Under the pieces are notes generated by a model, which saw nothing but the letters and a program-made list of their open reading frames with translations, made no database searches and had not been told where the DNA came from. A DNA stretch of 64,000 nt from CAVTJX01 sp963735175. Its GTDB lineage: Bacteria; Electryoneota; RPQS01. Shown here piece after piece: positions 45,467 through 52,691 of the stretch (positions are counted from its first letter, which is position 1; each line of letters starts with the position of its first letter). The stretch covers positions 146,723 through 210,722 of the forward strand of contig CAVTJX010000003.1 of the NCBI GenBank assembly GCA_963735175.1, given 5' to 3'. A program made the position numbers and the translations under genes.

Positions 45467-45529
45467 AGACCTTCGGATACGTTGGCTTTTGGAATTTTCA
45501 TTCCTGCAACTTCAACCCATTGGACTCCC

Positions 45530-46274
45530 ATGAAAGGTGTCATCCTCTGCAGGCGGATTGGGCACGCGCCTGCTGCCTTTGACGAAAATTACCAACAAGC
45601 ACTTGCTTCCCATCTACAACCAGCCGATGATCTATTACCCGATCCAGACGCTGGTGCGGGCGGGAATCGACGAAATCGTGCTCGTCACCGGCGGCCACTA
45701 CGCCGGCGACTTTTTGAACCTGCTCGGCAACGGCAAGGACTTCGGCCTGCGCTTCATCAATTACGCCTATCAGGAAGGCGAAGGCGGGATCGCCGACGCG
45801 CTGCGCCTCGCCCGCGTCTTCACGGGCCGCGACAAGATCGTCGTCATCCTCGGCGACAACATCCTCGAGAAGGACATCACCGCCCACGTGCAGCGCTTCC
45901 GCGACCAGGAAGGGGCCAAGATCCTGCTGAAGGAAGTGCCCGATCCCGAGCGCTTCGGCGTGGCCGAACTCGATCCCACGGGCCGCGTCACCACCATCGT
46001 CGAAAAGCCGCGCCGCCCTAAGTCGAATCTCGCCGTCATCGGCGTCTACATGTACGACGCCCAGGTCTACGACATCATCAACACCCTGCGGCCTTCCGAG
46101 CGCGGCGAGCTCGAGATCACCGACGTCAACAACGCGTATCTGCGCATGGGCAAGCTTACCGCCGACGTCATCGACGGCTGGTGGACCGACGCCGGCACCT
46201 TCCCCAGTCTCTATCGCGCCAGCCGCCTCGTCGCCGAAAAAGTCGAACCCCAACTCCGCGACGGCTGGCTCTGA
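45530..46274 (+). CDS. rmlA: Glucose-1-phosphate thymidylyltransferase, short type (one frame break)
   Basis: ATG 45530 gives MKGVIL; a one-base shift near 45547 then gives AGG-GLGTRLLPLTKITNKHLLPI, the nucleotide-binding loop. The rest is intact: IYNQPMIYYPIQTLVRAGIDEIVLVTGG, VVILGDNILEKDI, EVPDPERFGVAELDPTGRVTTIVEKP, YMYDAQVYDII, and GWWTDAGTFPSL near the end. About 247 residues, the short class lacking the extra C-terminal part of enterobacterial RmlA. It forms dTDP-glucose, the first step to dTDP-L-rhamnose; rmlD, rmlC and rmlB follow within 8 kb. Confidence 0.9.
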
Positions 46275-46514
46275 GCAGCGTGCGACGCTGCACCCGAGGA
46301 TGCTGGCGCCGGTAATTACCGCCGCTTCGCGGGCTGAATCTGACCACGCCGTGCGGCCTTCTCTCGGGACCGCCGTCTGCCCCGCGTGCGCCGCGCTGTG
46401 CAGGCTGATCGGCTCCGCCTTTCAAATCCCGCCGCGGGTGCTTTACGTCAGGTCTGGAAATACGCGATCCAACGCGCGCGCGTTGGCGGAACAACCTGAA
46501 CAGGGAGGCCGCAT

Positions 46515-47255
46515 ATGAACGAACGCTTTCCGCAGCTCTTCTGGGGGTTGGTGGCGCTGACCATCGGCTTGTTCGCCGTCGGCTTCTTTACCTATGCCGC
46601 GATTCGCGCTGCCAAACGCGGCAACGACGTAATCACCGTCACCGGTTCGGCCCGCCGCACCGTCCGCTCGGACTATGCCACCTGGAGCGGCAACTTCGGC
46701 GACAACAACATGTCCCTGACCGAAGGCTACAAGAAGGTGTTGGCCAATCAGGAACAGGTGCGGGCTTATCTGCGCTCGCGCCACATCGCCGACAGCTTGG
46801 TGACCTTCTCCGGCGTCAACACGCGTGACATGTTCAGCCGCAAGCGCCGCGACAGCGGCGAGACCGCCGAGGAATTCATCGGCTACAACCTCTCGCAGCG
46901 CGTGGAGGTGAAGGGCGCGCAGGTCGATTCCATCGAGGCCATCGCCCGCGACATCACCAGTCTCACGGCCATCGGCTTGCTGGTCAACTCCGAAGCGCCG
47001 CAGTATTTCTATTCGAAGCTGGCCGATCTGCGCATCGAAATGCTGGCCGAGGCGACGAAAGACGCGCGCCTGCGGGCGAGTCAGATTGCCGAGAGCGCGG
47101 GCGGCCGCATCGGCGGCGTGCGCAACGCGCGTATGGGCGTCTTCCAGATCACCGCCCCCAATTCCCGCGAGGTCAGCGACTACGGCGTCTACAACACCGC
47201 CACCATCGACAAAGACATCACCGCCGTCGTCTCCGCCAGCTTCGCCGTCGAATAA
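46515..47255 (+). CDS. SIMPL domain (DUF541) protein
   Basis: 246 residues with an N-terminal signal anchor (LFWGLVALTIGLFAVGFFTYAAI) followed by the SIMPL/DUF541 domain: VITVTGSARRTVRSDYATWSG, VTFSGVNTRDMF, GYNLSQRVEVKG, ARLRASQIAESAGGRIGGVRNA. Periplasmic; the family's function is not well defined (related to BP26/OMP28). Inserted between rmlA and rmlD with repeats on both sides, so probably not part of the rhamnose pathway. Confidence 0.88.
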   Translation: MNERFPQLFWGLVALTIGLFAVGFFTYAAIRAAKRGNDVITVTGSARRTVRSDYATWSGNFGDNNMSLTEGYKKVLANQEQVRAYLRSRHIADSLVTFSGVNTRDMFSRKRRDSGETAEEFIGYNLSQRVEVKGAQVDSIEAIARDITSLTAIGLLVNSEAPQYFYSKLADLRIEMLAEATKDARLRASQIAESAGGRIGGVRNARMGVFQITAPNSREVSDYGVYNTATIDKDITAVVSASFAVE

Positions 47256-47268
47256 CCGCCGCGCCTCC

Positions 47269-47293
47269 GTAGGGGCGGACCCGCGTGTCCGCC
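47269..47293. repeat. GTAGGG-led hairpin (family E)
   Basis: GTAGGG followed by GCGGAC / GTCCGC arms. Next to it, at about 47314-47330, is a further palindrome GTGACTCT / AGAGTCAC. Confidence 0.65.
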
Positions 47294-47361
47294 CGCCGCC
47301 GCCTGATCGCCGTGGTGACTCTCCAGAGTCACCCGTCCGCGTCTTCGTCGGACTCGGGTTT

Positions 47362-47405
47362 CGTTTTCAGTGTTTCAGTGTTTCAGCGTTTCAGAATTTC
47401 AGCGT
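47362..47405 (+). repeat. Short-period degenerate tandem repeat before rmlD
   Basis: 8-9-base units GTTTCAGT, GTTTCAGC, GTTTCAGA, ATTTCAGC ending 8 bases before the rmlD ATG. Confidence 0.75.
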
Positions 47406-47412
47406 TTTCTTC

Positions 47413-48261
47413 ATGAACCGCATCCTCATCACCGGCCACAAGGGTATGCTGGGCCGCGAACTGGTCGCGACCTGCGCGACGCTGGGCAAGACTGCCATCG
47501 GCCTCGATCTGCCCGAGGTCGACATCACCAGCCGCAAGCAGCTCGAGACGGCGGTCTTCGACGCGCAGCCCGACTTGATCCTGCACGCCGCCGCGTTCAC
47601 CGCCGTCGACCGCTGCGAGAGTGAGGCGGATCTGGCTTACCTCGTCAACGCCACGGGCACGCAAAACGTCTGCCTTGCCGCCCAGTCGCTGCAAGTGTCG
47701 CTGCTGCACATCTCCACGGACTACATCTTCAACGGCGCGAAACCGCACCCGCAAGCCTATGACGAATGGGACGCAGCCGATCCGCAGTCGGTTTACGGCA
47801 AGAGCAAATACGCCGGCGAGTGTTTCGTCCGCGCGCTCTGCTCGCGGCACTTCATTGTCCGCATTTCGTGGCTGGTAGGCCACGGCGGAGCGAATTTCGT
47901 GGAGACCATGCTGAAACTCGCCACCGAGCGCGACGAGTTAAAGGTCGTGAACGATCAGCATGGCAGCCCCACGTTTGTGCGCGATCTGGCCCCCGAACTC
48001 TTCCGCCTCGCCGAGTACGGCGCCTTCGGCACGTATCACATCACTAATCAGGGCGACACCACCTGGTTCGATTTTGCGCGGCAGATCATGGCCCTCACGG
48101 GCAAACCCACGCGCATCATCCCCTGCACCACCGAGGAGTACCCGCGCCCCGCGCCGCGTCCGCGCAACAGCCGCTTAAGCCCCCGCTTCTACGACAACGC
48201 CATCGGCATCCGCATGCCCTCCTGGCAAGACGGCCTTATGCGGTATTTATCTGAACGGTAG
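47413..48261 (+). CDS. rmlD: dTDP-4-dehydrorhamnose reductase
   Basis: 282 residues. SDR fold with NAD(P)-binding ILITGHKGMLGREL, AAFTAVDRCESE, ISTDYIFNGAK, and catalytic YGKSKYAGE (YxxxK). The start at 47413 directly begins the Rossmann fold. It makes dTDP-L-rhamnose in the last step of the pathway. There is no clear ribosome site; a tandem repeat occupies the place where one would be expected. Confidence 0.93.
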   Translation: MNRILITGHKGMLGRELVATCATLGKTAIGLDLPEVDITSRKQLETAVFDAQPDLILHAAAFTAVDRCESEADLAYLVNATGTQNVCLAAQSLQVSLLHISTDYIFNGAKPHPQAYDEWDAADPQSVYGKSKYAGECFVRALCSRHFIVRISWLVGHGGANFVETMLKLATERDELKVVNDQHGSPTFVRDLAPELFRLAEYGAFGTYHITNQGDTTWFDFARQIMALTGKPTRIIPCTTEEYPRPAPRPRNSRLSPRFYDNAIGIRMPSWQDGLMRYLSER

Positions 48262-48284
48262 GGACATGGCATGCCATGTCCTCC
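48258..48284. repeat. GTAGGG-led hairpin (family E)
   Basis: GTAGGG overlapping the rmlD stop, followed by the perfect palindrome GACATGGCATGCCATGTC. It may serve as a terminator. Confidence 0.6.
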
Positions 48285-48328
48285 CTTTCTGCCCGTAGTG
48301 ACGCACGGCAGTGCGCTCTGTCTGTACA

Positions 48329-48376
48329 GAATTCTTTCAGCGTTTCAGTGTTTCAGAAGTTTCAGCGTTTCGACTC
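48329..48376 (+). repeat. Short-period degenerate tandem repeat before a start codon
   Basis: Units TTTCAGC, GTTTCAGT, GTTTCAGA, AGTTTCAGC, GTTTCGA directly before the ATG at 48378; the same unit family as in front of rmlD. Confidence 0.75.
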
Positions 48377-48377
48377 C

Positions 48378-48704
48378 ATGATCTTCTCCACCATCATCGC
48401 CGTCGTTTTCGGCTTTCTGTTGACTTCGCTGGGGCTGATTCTCGAAGCCAAAATCGGCGTGATCCTCTCCGGCCTGGCGGTCGCCGTGTTCGGCTTCCTC
48501 GGCAGCCAGCGCCTGGCGCACAATAAACGCCCGCTGGAGATGATCACCGGCGGCATCGGCGCGCTCGCGCCGGTGTGGCTCGTGCCCTGGTGGTCGGCCG
48601 GCCCGATGGGATATTCGCACTATCTGCCCGCCCTCATCATCGTCACCTTCAGCATCCTCGCCGCCATCGCCCTCACCGCCTGGTGGCAGCGCCGACACGG
48701 ATAG
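48378..48704 (+). CDS. Small membrane protein
   Basis: 108 residues with about four hydrophobic segments (IIAVVFGFLLTSLGLIL, IGVILSGLAVAVFGFLG, IGALAPVWLVPWW, LIIVTFSILAAIALTAWW) and a short basic C terminus. The start at 48378 excludes the repeat array upstream. Function unknown; inner membrane. Confidence 0.65.
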   Translation: MIFSTIIAVVFGFLLTSLGLILEAKIGVILSGLAVAVFGFLGSQRLAHNKRPLEMITGGIGALAPVWLVPWWSAGPMGYSHYLPALIIVTFSILAAIALTAWWQRRHG

Positions 48705-48802
48705 AACGGCTCCTAATCGTTGGAGAATAACTATGTCACAGTTCGGCCAGCGTGTGAGATATTTGCGTCGAGAATGTTCACCTGTAAATCCGGAGAAGAA
48801 TC

Positions 48803-49891
48803 ATGGACGGACTGTGTGTGATGCCGCTGGTTCCCCGTGGTTTTTTTGATTGGCTTTTAAGGCGACCGAATAAGAAAAACGCCTTTATAGAGCTTAACAA
48901 CTTGCTGGCACAGGCATCTAATCCATCTGAAGTAACAATTGAAGCCACTGCTGCCATAAAGGAAAAGTACAAAGTCTCAATATCCCGCAGATTCCGAAGA
49001 GAAGTTGCAGACATCTACCGCGGGCATATTAAGGCATGCCTCGCTGATAAAAAGCTGACAGATGCTGAAATTCAGAGTTTAGTGCAACTGAAAAGCTTAC
49101 TCGGTATCAACGATTCCGAGGTCGCCGAAATAGAAAATCAAACAAAATCGGAGTTGTACGGATCAAGTGTAGATGCAGCTCTATCCGATGGACAAATGAC
49201 AGAGGAAGAATATGGGTTCCTTCAGCGATTGGAGAAGGAAATATTTCTCCCAGAGGATTTAGCTGTCAACATATATCGCGAAAAGGGCGGATCTGTACTA
49301 CAGAGAGTCTTTGATCGAGTAACGATGGATAGACGGCTGTCACCGGCCGAGGAAGCAGAATTTGAGGCGTTATCACGAAGTCTTCATATTCATGCAGATC
49401 ACGACAATAAAACAGAAGGATGGCTGGAGAAATTTCGGTTCCTGTGGCGAGTGGAAAATGCTGACATGCCTGTTATCGAGCCGGAGATAAACCTTCAAAG
49501 GGGCGAAAAGTGTTACTTGTCGTGTTCAGCGCAATGGAGCGAGAGCCGTAGCGTTGTACGGCGAGTGAATTATAGTGGACCAGCATTACGAATAAAGATT
49601 GCAAAGGGACTGTACTGGCGAGCAGGAAGCTATTCAGTCAATGCCCAAAGGGAAGATGTAATGCAGCTTATCGATTCAGGTACCTTATATCTGACAAGCA
49701 AGCGTCTAATCTTCATGGGTGGACGAGGCAATAAAATTATTTTGCTTGGGAAGATTCTGGATTTTGATGCCTTCACAGATGGGGTAAGAATACGCAAAGA
49801 AGCTGGGAAGGATCCGCTGATTGAGTTTGGTGCGGATGGGGAGGTCTTTGCAGCGATTTTAGGAAGAGCAATAAAGGACCTCGCGCTGTAG
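48803..49891 (+). CDS. TerB-like protein with C-terminal PH-like domain
   Basis: 362 residues. The middle (about 70-200) has helical, acidic TerB-type repeats (ACLADKKLTDAEIQSLVQLKSLLGIND, DAALSDGQMTEEEYGFLQRLEKEI, VTMDRRLSPAEEAEFEALSRSL). The C-terminal 110 residues resemble a bacterial PH/GRAM-type domain (GTLYLTSKRLIFMGGRGNKIILLGKILDFDAF). No signal peptide. Composition is much more AT-rich than the rml genes around it, and the gene lies with its AT-rich neighbour between rmlD and rmlC, so recent insertion is likely. Function unknown. Confidence 0.65.
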   Translation: MDGLCVMPLVPRGFFDWLLRRPNKKNAFIELNNLLAQASNPSEVTIEATAAIKEKYKVSISRRFRREVADIYRGHIKACLADKKLTDAEIQSLVQLKSLLGINDSEVAEIENQTKSELYGSSVDAALSDGQMTEEEYGFLQRLEKEIFLPEDLAVNIYREKGGSVLQRVFDRVTMDRRLSPAEEAEFEALSRSLHIHADHDNKTEGWLEKFRFLWRVENADMPVIEPEINLQRGEKCYLSCSAQWSESRSVVRRVNYSGPALRIKIAKGLYWRAGSYSVNAQREDVMQLIDSGTLYLTSKRLIFMGGRGNKIILLGKILDFDAFTDGVRIRKEAGKDPLIEFGADGEVFAAILGRAIKDLAL

Positions 49892-49925
49892 ACGTGAGAT
49901 TATGTTGGTAAAATCTGGAGGTAAG

Positions 49926-50462
49926 ATGAAGTCGCTGTGCACTCTTTTTGCCATCTCGTTACTCTTAATTGTGCCTGGTTGTGTATATTGCCAACAGGCC
50001 GCTACTGACCCCGGCACTATTCTTGTTCAATGTCATCTACTACTAACGGGGTATCTGAATGGCCCAAGACAAATTGATGGGCTGTACGGTAACACAACGG
50101 ATGCTGCATTACAACGTTATGCGCTTGCGAGTAAATATAATCTTGCAGACCGCGACAGCTTTTCGCTTCAACTCTACAAAGATGTTGGTGCTGACAGTTC
50201 AATCTTCCCAAAGCTTGAATCTATAGGTTATTCAAGGATACAGGTTGCCGAGTGGCTTGCACATTTCGATTCTAGGCCATTAGTCGCGACACCCAAGTGG
50301 GTAGGCGTTAAATTGCCAAGCGCGTATTCGAATGGAGTACAGCCCTCCTATGGCAGCTCTAAGTCGAGTTCTGGAACGGGATCAGTTCATGTTAAAGGGT
50401 ATTATCGGAAAGACGGGACTTACGTACGCCCGCATACAAGAAGCCAAGCAAGGCGTCATTGA
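49926..50462 (+). CDS. Lipoprotein with peptidoglycan-binding-like domain and GYYRKDGTYV motif tail
   Basis: 178 residues from ATG 49926, preceded by GGAGG. Signal peptide with lipobox LIVPGC. Residues about 30-75 (LVQCHLLLTGYLNGPRQIDGLYGNTTDAALQRYA) have the PG_binding_1 pattern. The C terminus VHVKGYYRKDGTYVRPHTRS is a short motif found at the ends of many exported and phage-related proteins. AT-rich like the preceding gene, with which it probably forms a unit (34 bases apart). Confidence 0.7.
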   Translation: MKSLCTLFAISLLLIVPGCVYCQQAATDPGTILVQCHLLLTGYLNGPRQIDGLYGNTTDAALQRYALASKYNLADRDSFSLQLYKDVGADSSIFPKLESIGYSRIQVAEWLAHFDSRPLVATPKWVGVKLPSAYSNGVQPSYGSSKSSSGTGSVHVKGYYRKDGTYVRPHTRSQARRH

Positions 50463-50516
50463 CACCTGATCGGTGTGGATTCTAGAAGTCTCTTAAATGA
50501 CATGCAGGTACATTTC

Positions 50517-50972
50517 ATGATCGACGGCGTCATCACAACCAAGCTTCGCCTCATCCCCGATGAGCGCGGACGGCTGATGGAAATTCTGCGCATCGACGCG
50601 GAGCACTACCTCCCCGTGGCGCAGATCTACATGACCACCAACTACCCCGGCGTGGTCAAGGCGTGGCACTTCCACAAAAAGCAGACCGACCAGATGACCT
50701 GCGTCAAGGGCATGGTCAAGGTCGTACTCTACGACGCCCGCGAGACCTCGCCCACAAAAGGTCAGGTCAACGAATTTTTCGTCGGCGAATACAACCCGAT
50801 CCTCGTGCGCATCCCGGCGGGCGTCTATCACGGCTGGAAGTGCGTCTCCACGGACGAATCAGTGGTCGTCAACTGCCCCACGGAACTCTACGACTACAAG
50901 AATCCCGACGAACACCGCGCCGACTTCGACGACCCCAAGATCCCCTACAACTGGGACATCGTGTATAAATGA
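50517..50972 (+). CDS. rmlC: dTDP-4-dehydrorhamnose 3,5-epimerase-type cupin
   Basis: 151 residues. GVITTKLRLIPDERGRLMEILR is the start typical of this RmlC subgroup. Catalytic-site segments are VKAWHFHKKQTDQMTCVKG and RIPAGVYHGWKCVS. It ends with CPTELYDYKNPDEHRADFDDP, as in the family. The start at 50517 is preferred over in-frame 50502. It epimerises dTDP-4-keto-6-deoxyglucose. Separated from rmlD by the AT-rich pair. Confidence 0.88.
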   Translation: MIDGVITTKLRLIPDERGRLMEILRIDAEHYLPVAQIYMTTNYPGVVKAWHFHKKQTDQMTCVKGMVKVVLYDARETSPTKGQVNEFFVGEYNPILVRIPAGVYHGWKCVSTDESVVVNCPTELYDYKNPDEHRADFDDPKIPYNWDIVYK

Positions 50973-51000
50973 GAAATGAGAAACGAGAAATCAGAAGGCG
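50970..51000 (+). repeat. Short-period degenerate tandem repeat
   Basis: Units TGAGAAA, TGAGAAAC, GAGAAATC starting in the rmlC stop codon. A TTTCTCATTT stretch follows at about 51021-51030, able to pair with it as a hairpin just before the ATG at 51041. Confidence 0.65.
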
Positions 51001-51040
51001 GACTAAGGTTTCTTCTTCTAATTTCTCATTTACCTTCCCA

Positions 51041-51871
51041 ATGCCGCTCCTTGAGATCAAAACCAGCAACCGCGACCTGCTCACCGACTCGACCTCCGGC
51101 CTGAGTGTCGCGCTGGCCGCTGGGAAACTGGACCCGCGCGCGGTGCTGCGTGAGCTGAACGGCTACCTCGAAGCGCGCCGCCTTCAGCCGCGCGAGCAGG
51201 TGTATCTCGAGGGTGTCAAGCGGCAACTCATCTTCCGCGAGTTCGCCCGTAGCGCGCTGCCGTTGCAGGAGTACCGTTTCCCGCCCGGCGCGCTCGGCGA
51301 AGACAGCGAGGCGTATCGCCAGCTCGCCGCCGGAACGACCGGCATCCCCATCGTTGACGCCTGCGTGACCGATCTGCAAGCGGGCCGCCCGCACAACCGC
51401 GCGCGGCTGCTGCTGGCGCGCTTCGCGATCCGCAATCTGAATCTTGATCCCGAGTTAGTGGCGGTATTTTACAGGCGGCATCTGCGCGATTACTGCCCCG
51501 TCATCAACACCTTCAATATCGTCAGTGCCGCTTCTGGCGCGACTTTCGGCGAGCCGTGCTACCGGCTCTCCAATCCCCTCGCGGCGGCGAAGAAACTCGA
51601 TCCCGAAAACCGCTACCTCGCGCGTTTTGGCTTTGCCTCACCGGAACCCACGGCAGCCGGACTCGCGCTGATCAAGAACGGTAGTGTCCGCTGGAAAGCC
51701 CGCTGGCAGGCGGCTCGCGATTCCGGCAGCTTCATCCGCCACCGCCTCTGGCCCACGCGCGACCGCGAGCGCGGCATCTACTTTATTCTCGACCTCATTC
51801 CCGCGCGGGGAGCCTTCGCTCCCTATTACCGCCAGTACCTGCAGCGCGAACGCGAGCTGCTCAGCACGTGA
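51041..51871 (+). CDS. Stand-alone photolyase/cryptochrome-type FAD-binding domain protein
   Basis: 276 residues from ATG 51041. The body matches the C-terminal half of photolyases in order: KRQLIFREFARSALP, GTTGIPIVDACVTDLQAGRPHNRARLLLARF (family form GxTGxPxVDAgMReL...HNRvRMivAsF), INTFNIVSAASGATFGEPCYRLSNPLAAAKKLDPENRYLARF. The N-terminal alpha/beta antenna domain and the first part of the FAD domain are absent, and the usual NN-gg-WQW region is changed to INTFNIV. It may bind FAD or be a structural relative without repair activity. No frame break suggests truncation. Confidence 0.7.
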   Translation: MPLLEIKTSNRDLLTDSTSGLSVALAAGKLDPRAVLRELNGYLEARRLQPREQVYLEGVKRQLIFREFARSALPLQEYRFPPGALGEDSEAYRQLAAGTTGIPIVDACVTDLQAGRPHNRARLLLARFAIRNLNLDPELVAVFYRRHLRDYCPVINTFNIVSAASGATFGEPCYRLSNPLAAAKKLDPENRYLARFGFASPEPTAAGLALIKNGSVRWKARWQAARDSGSFIRHRLWPTRDRERGIYFILDLIPARGAFAPYYRQYLQRERELLST

Positions 51872-51926
51872 TTATAATCTTGTCACCCGGAACCGCTCGC
51901 GCGCTTCCCTTTTGAGTCACGCTTCG

Positions 51927-52547
51927 ATGCCCGACGATCCCGAACCCGACTGTAGTAACCATCACCCCAACGGTCCGTCCAACAACGATATTGAACAGCG
52001 GACGTGGGATTGGTTTGCCTCGGCCGTCAGCCAGCGTTTCGGCCCGGCTTATTTTCAAGTGACCGGGCCCACGAATGGCGAACTCTGGCCCGACGTGATC
52101 GCCGTCCGTGCCCACGACCGTGTCGGCTTCGAGATCACGTCGCCGCTGCGCCCCGAGGACGTCGTCAAAAAATCCAGCCGCAATGGCGCGACACCCGACG
52201 ACGACACCCTCCCGCCGCAGACCCGCCTCGAAAAGCGGGTGATCGAAGCCCTCCGCCGCAAAATTAAAAAATACGGCAACCGCAAGACCGGCATGCCACT
52301 GGCGCTGCTCATTACCCTTGCGCATCCGTCCGCGCAGAAGCTGTCGGGGCACATGGATCTGCGCCGCCTTTCGAGCACGGTGCGCGGCCACATCGGCAAT
52401 TTCCTGCATCAGCCGCTGGACGCGGTCTACCTCGTCGGCCCCGGCGAACGCGCCTATCTGCTCTGGCGCCGCCGCGGCCCGCAATGGAAGAAAATCTTCC
52501 CCGACCTCGACCTCGTCCTCCCCCAGCTCCCGCCACTCAAGAATTAA
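51927..52547 (+). CDS. Uncharacterised protein, possible nuclease-like fold
   Basis: 206 residues from ATG 51927. After a disordered Pro/Asn-rich start comes an alpha/beta region with GELWPDVIAVRAHDRVGFEIT, where the Asp and the Glu of FEIT sit as in PD-(D/E)xK folds, though the Lys is not evident. Then a basic helix (LEKRVIEALRRKIKKYGNRK), LALLITLAHPSAQKLSG and LDAVYLVGPGERAYLLWRR. No signal peptide. Family not recognised; the nuclease idea is weak. Confidence 0.55.
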   Translation: MPDDPEPDCSNHHPNGPSNNDIEQRTWDWFASAVSQRFGPAYFQVTGPTNGELWPDVIAVRAHDRVGFEITSPLRPEDVVKKSSRNGATPDDDTLPPQTRLEKRVIEALRRKIKKYGNRKTGMPLALLITLAHPSAQKLSGHMDLRRLSSTVRGHIGNFLHQPLDAVYLVGPGERAYLLWRRRGPQWKKIFPDLDLVLPQLPPLKN

Positions 52548-52639
52548 ATAATGTTCGCCGCGTGAACCACACCCGCGCCGAGCGGGGTCTATCGTCAGCG
52601 AGGTCCATCACGCAGGCGAGACCGAGACCCCGCCGAAAT

Positions 52640-52678
52640 CCGCCGTTCTTCGTTCTTCGTTCCCCGTTCTTCGTTTAA
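52640..52678 (+). repeat. Short-period degenerate tandem repeat before rmlB
   Basis: 7-8-base units CGTTCTT, CGTTCTT, CGTTCCC, CGTTCTT ending about 14 bases before the rmlB ATG; the same unit as at 17023. Confidence 0.7.
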
Positions 52679-52691
52679 TCAACCTCCTTCC

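Noticed and set aside
47362..48377. The GTTTCAG arrays as CRISPR
   Set aside because: Units are only 8-9 bases, without spacers of uniform length; no cas gene is nearby.
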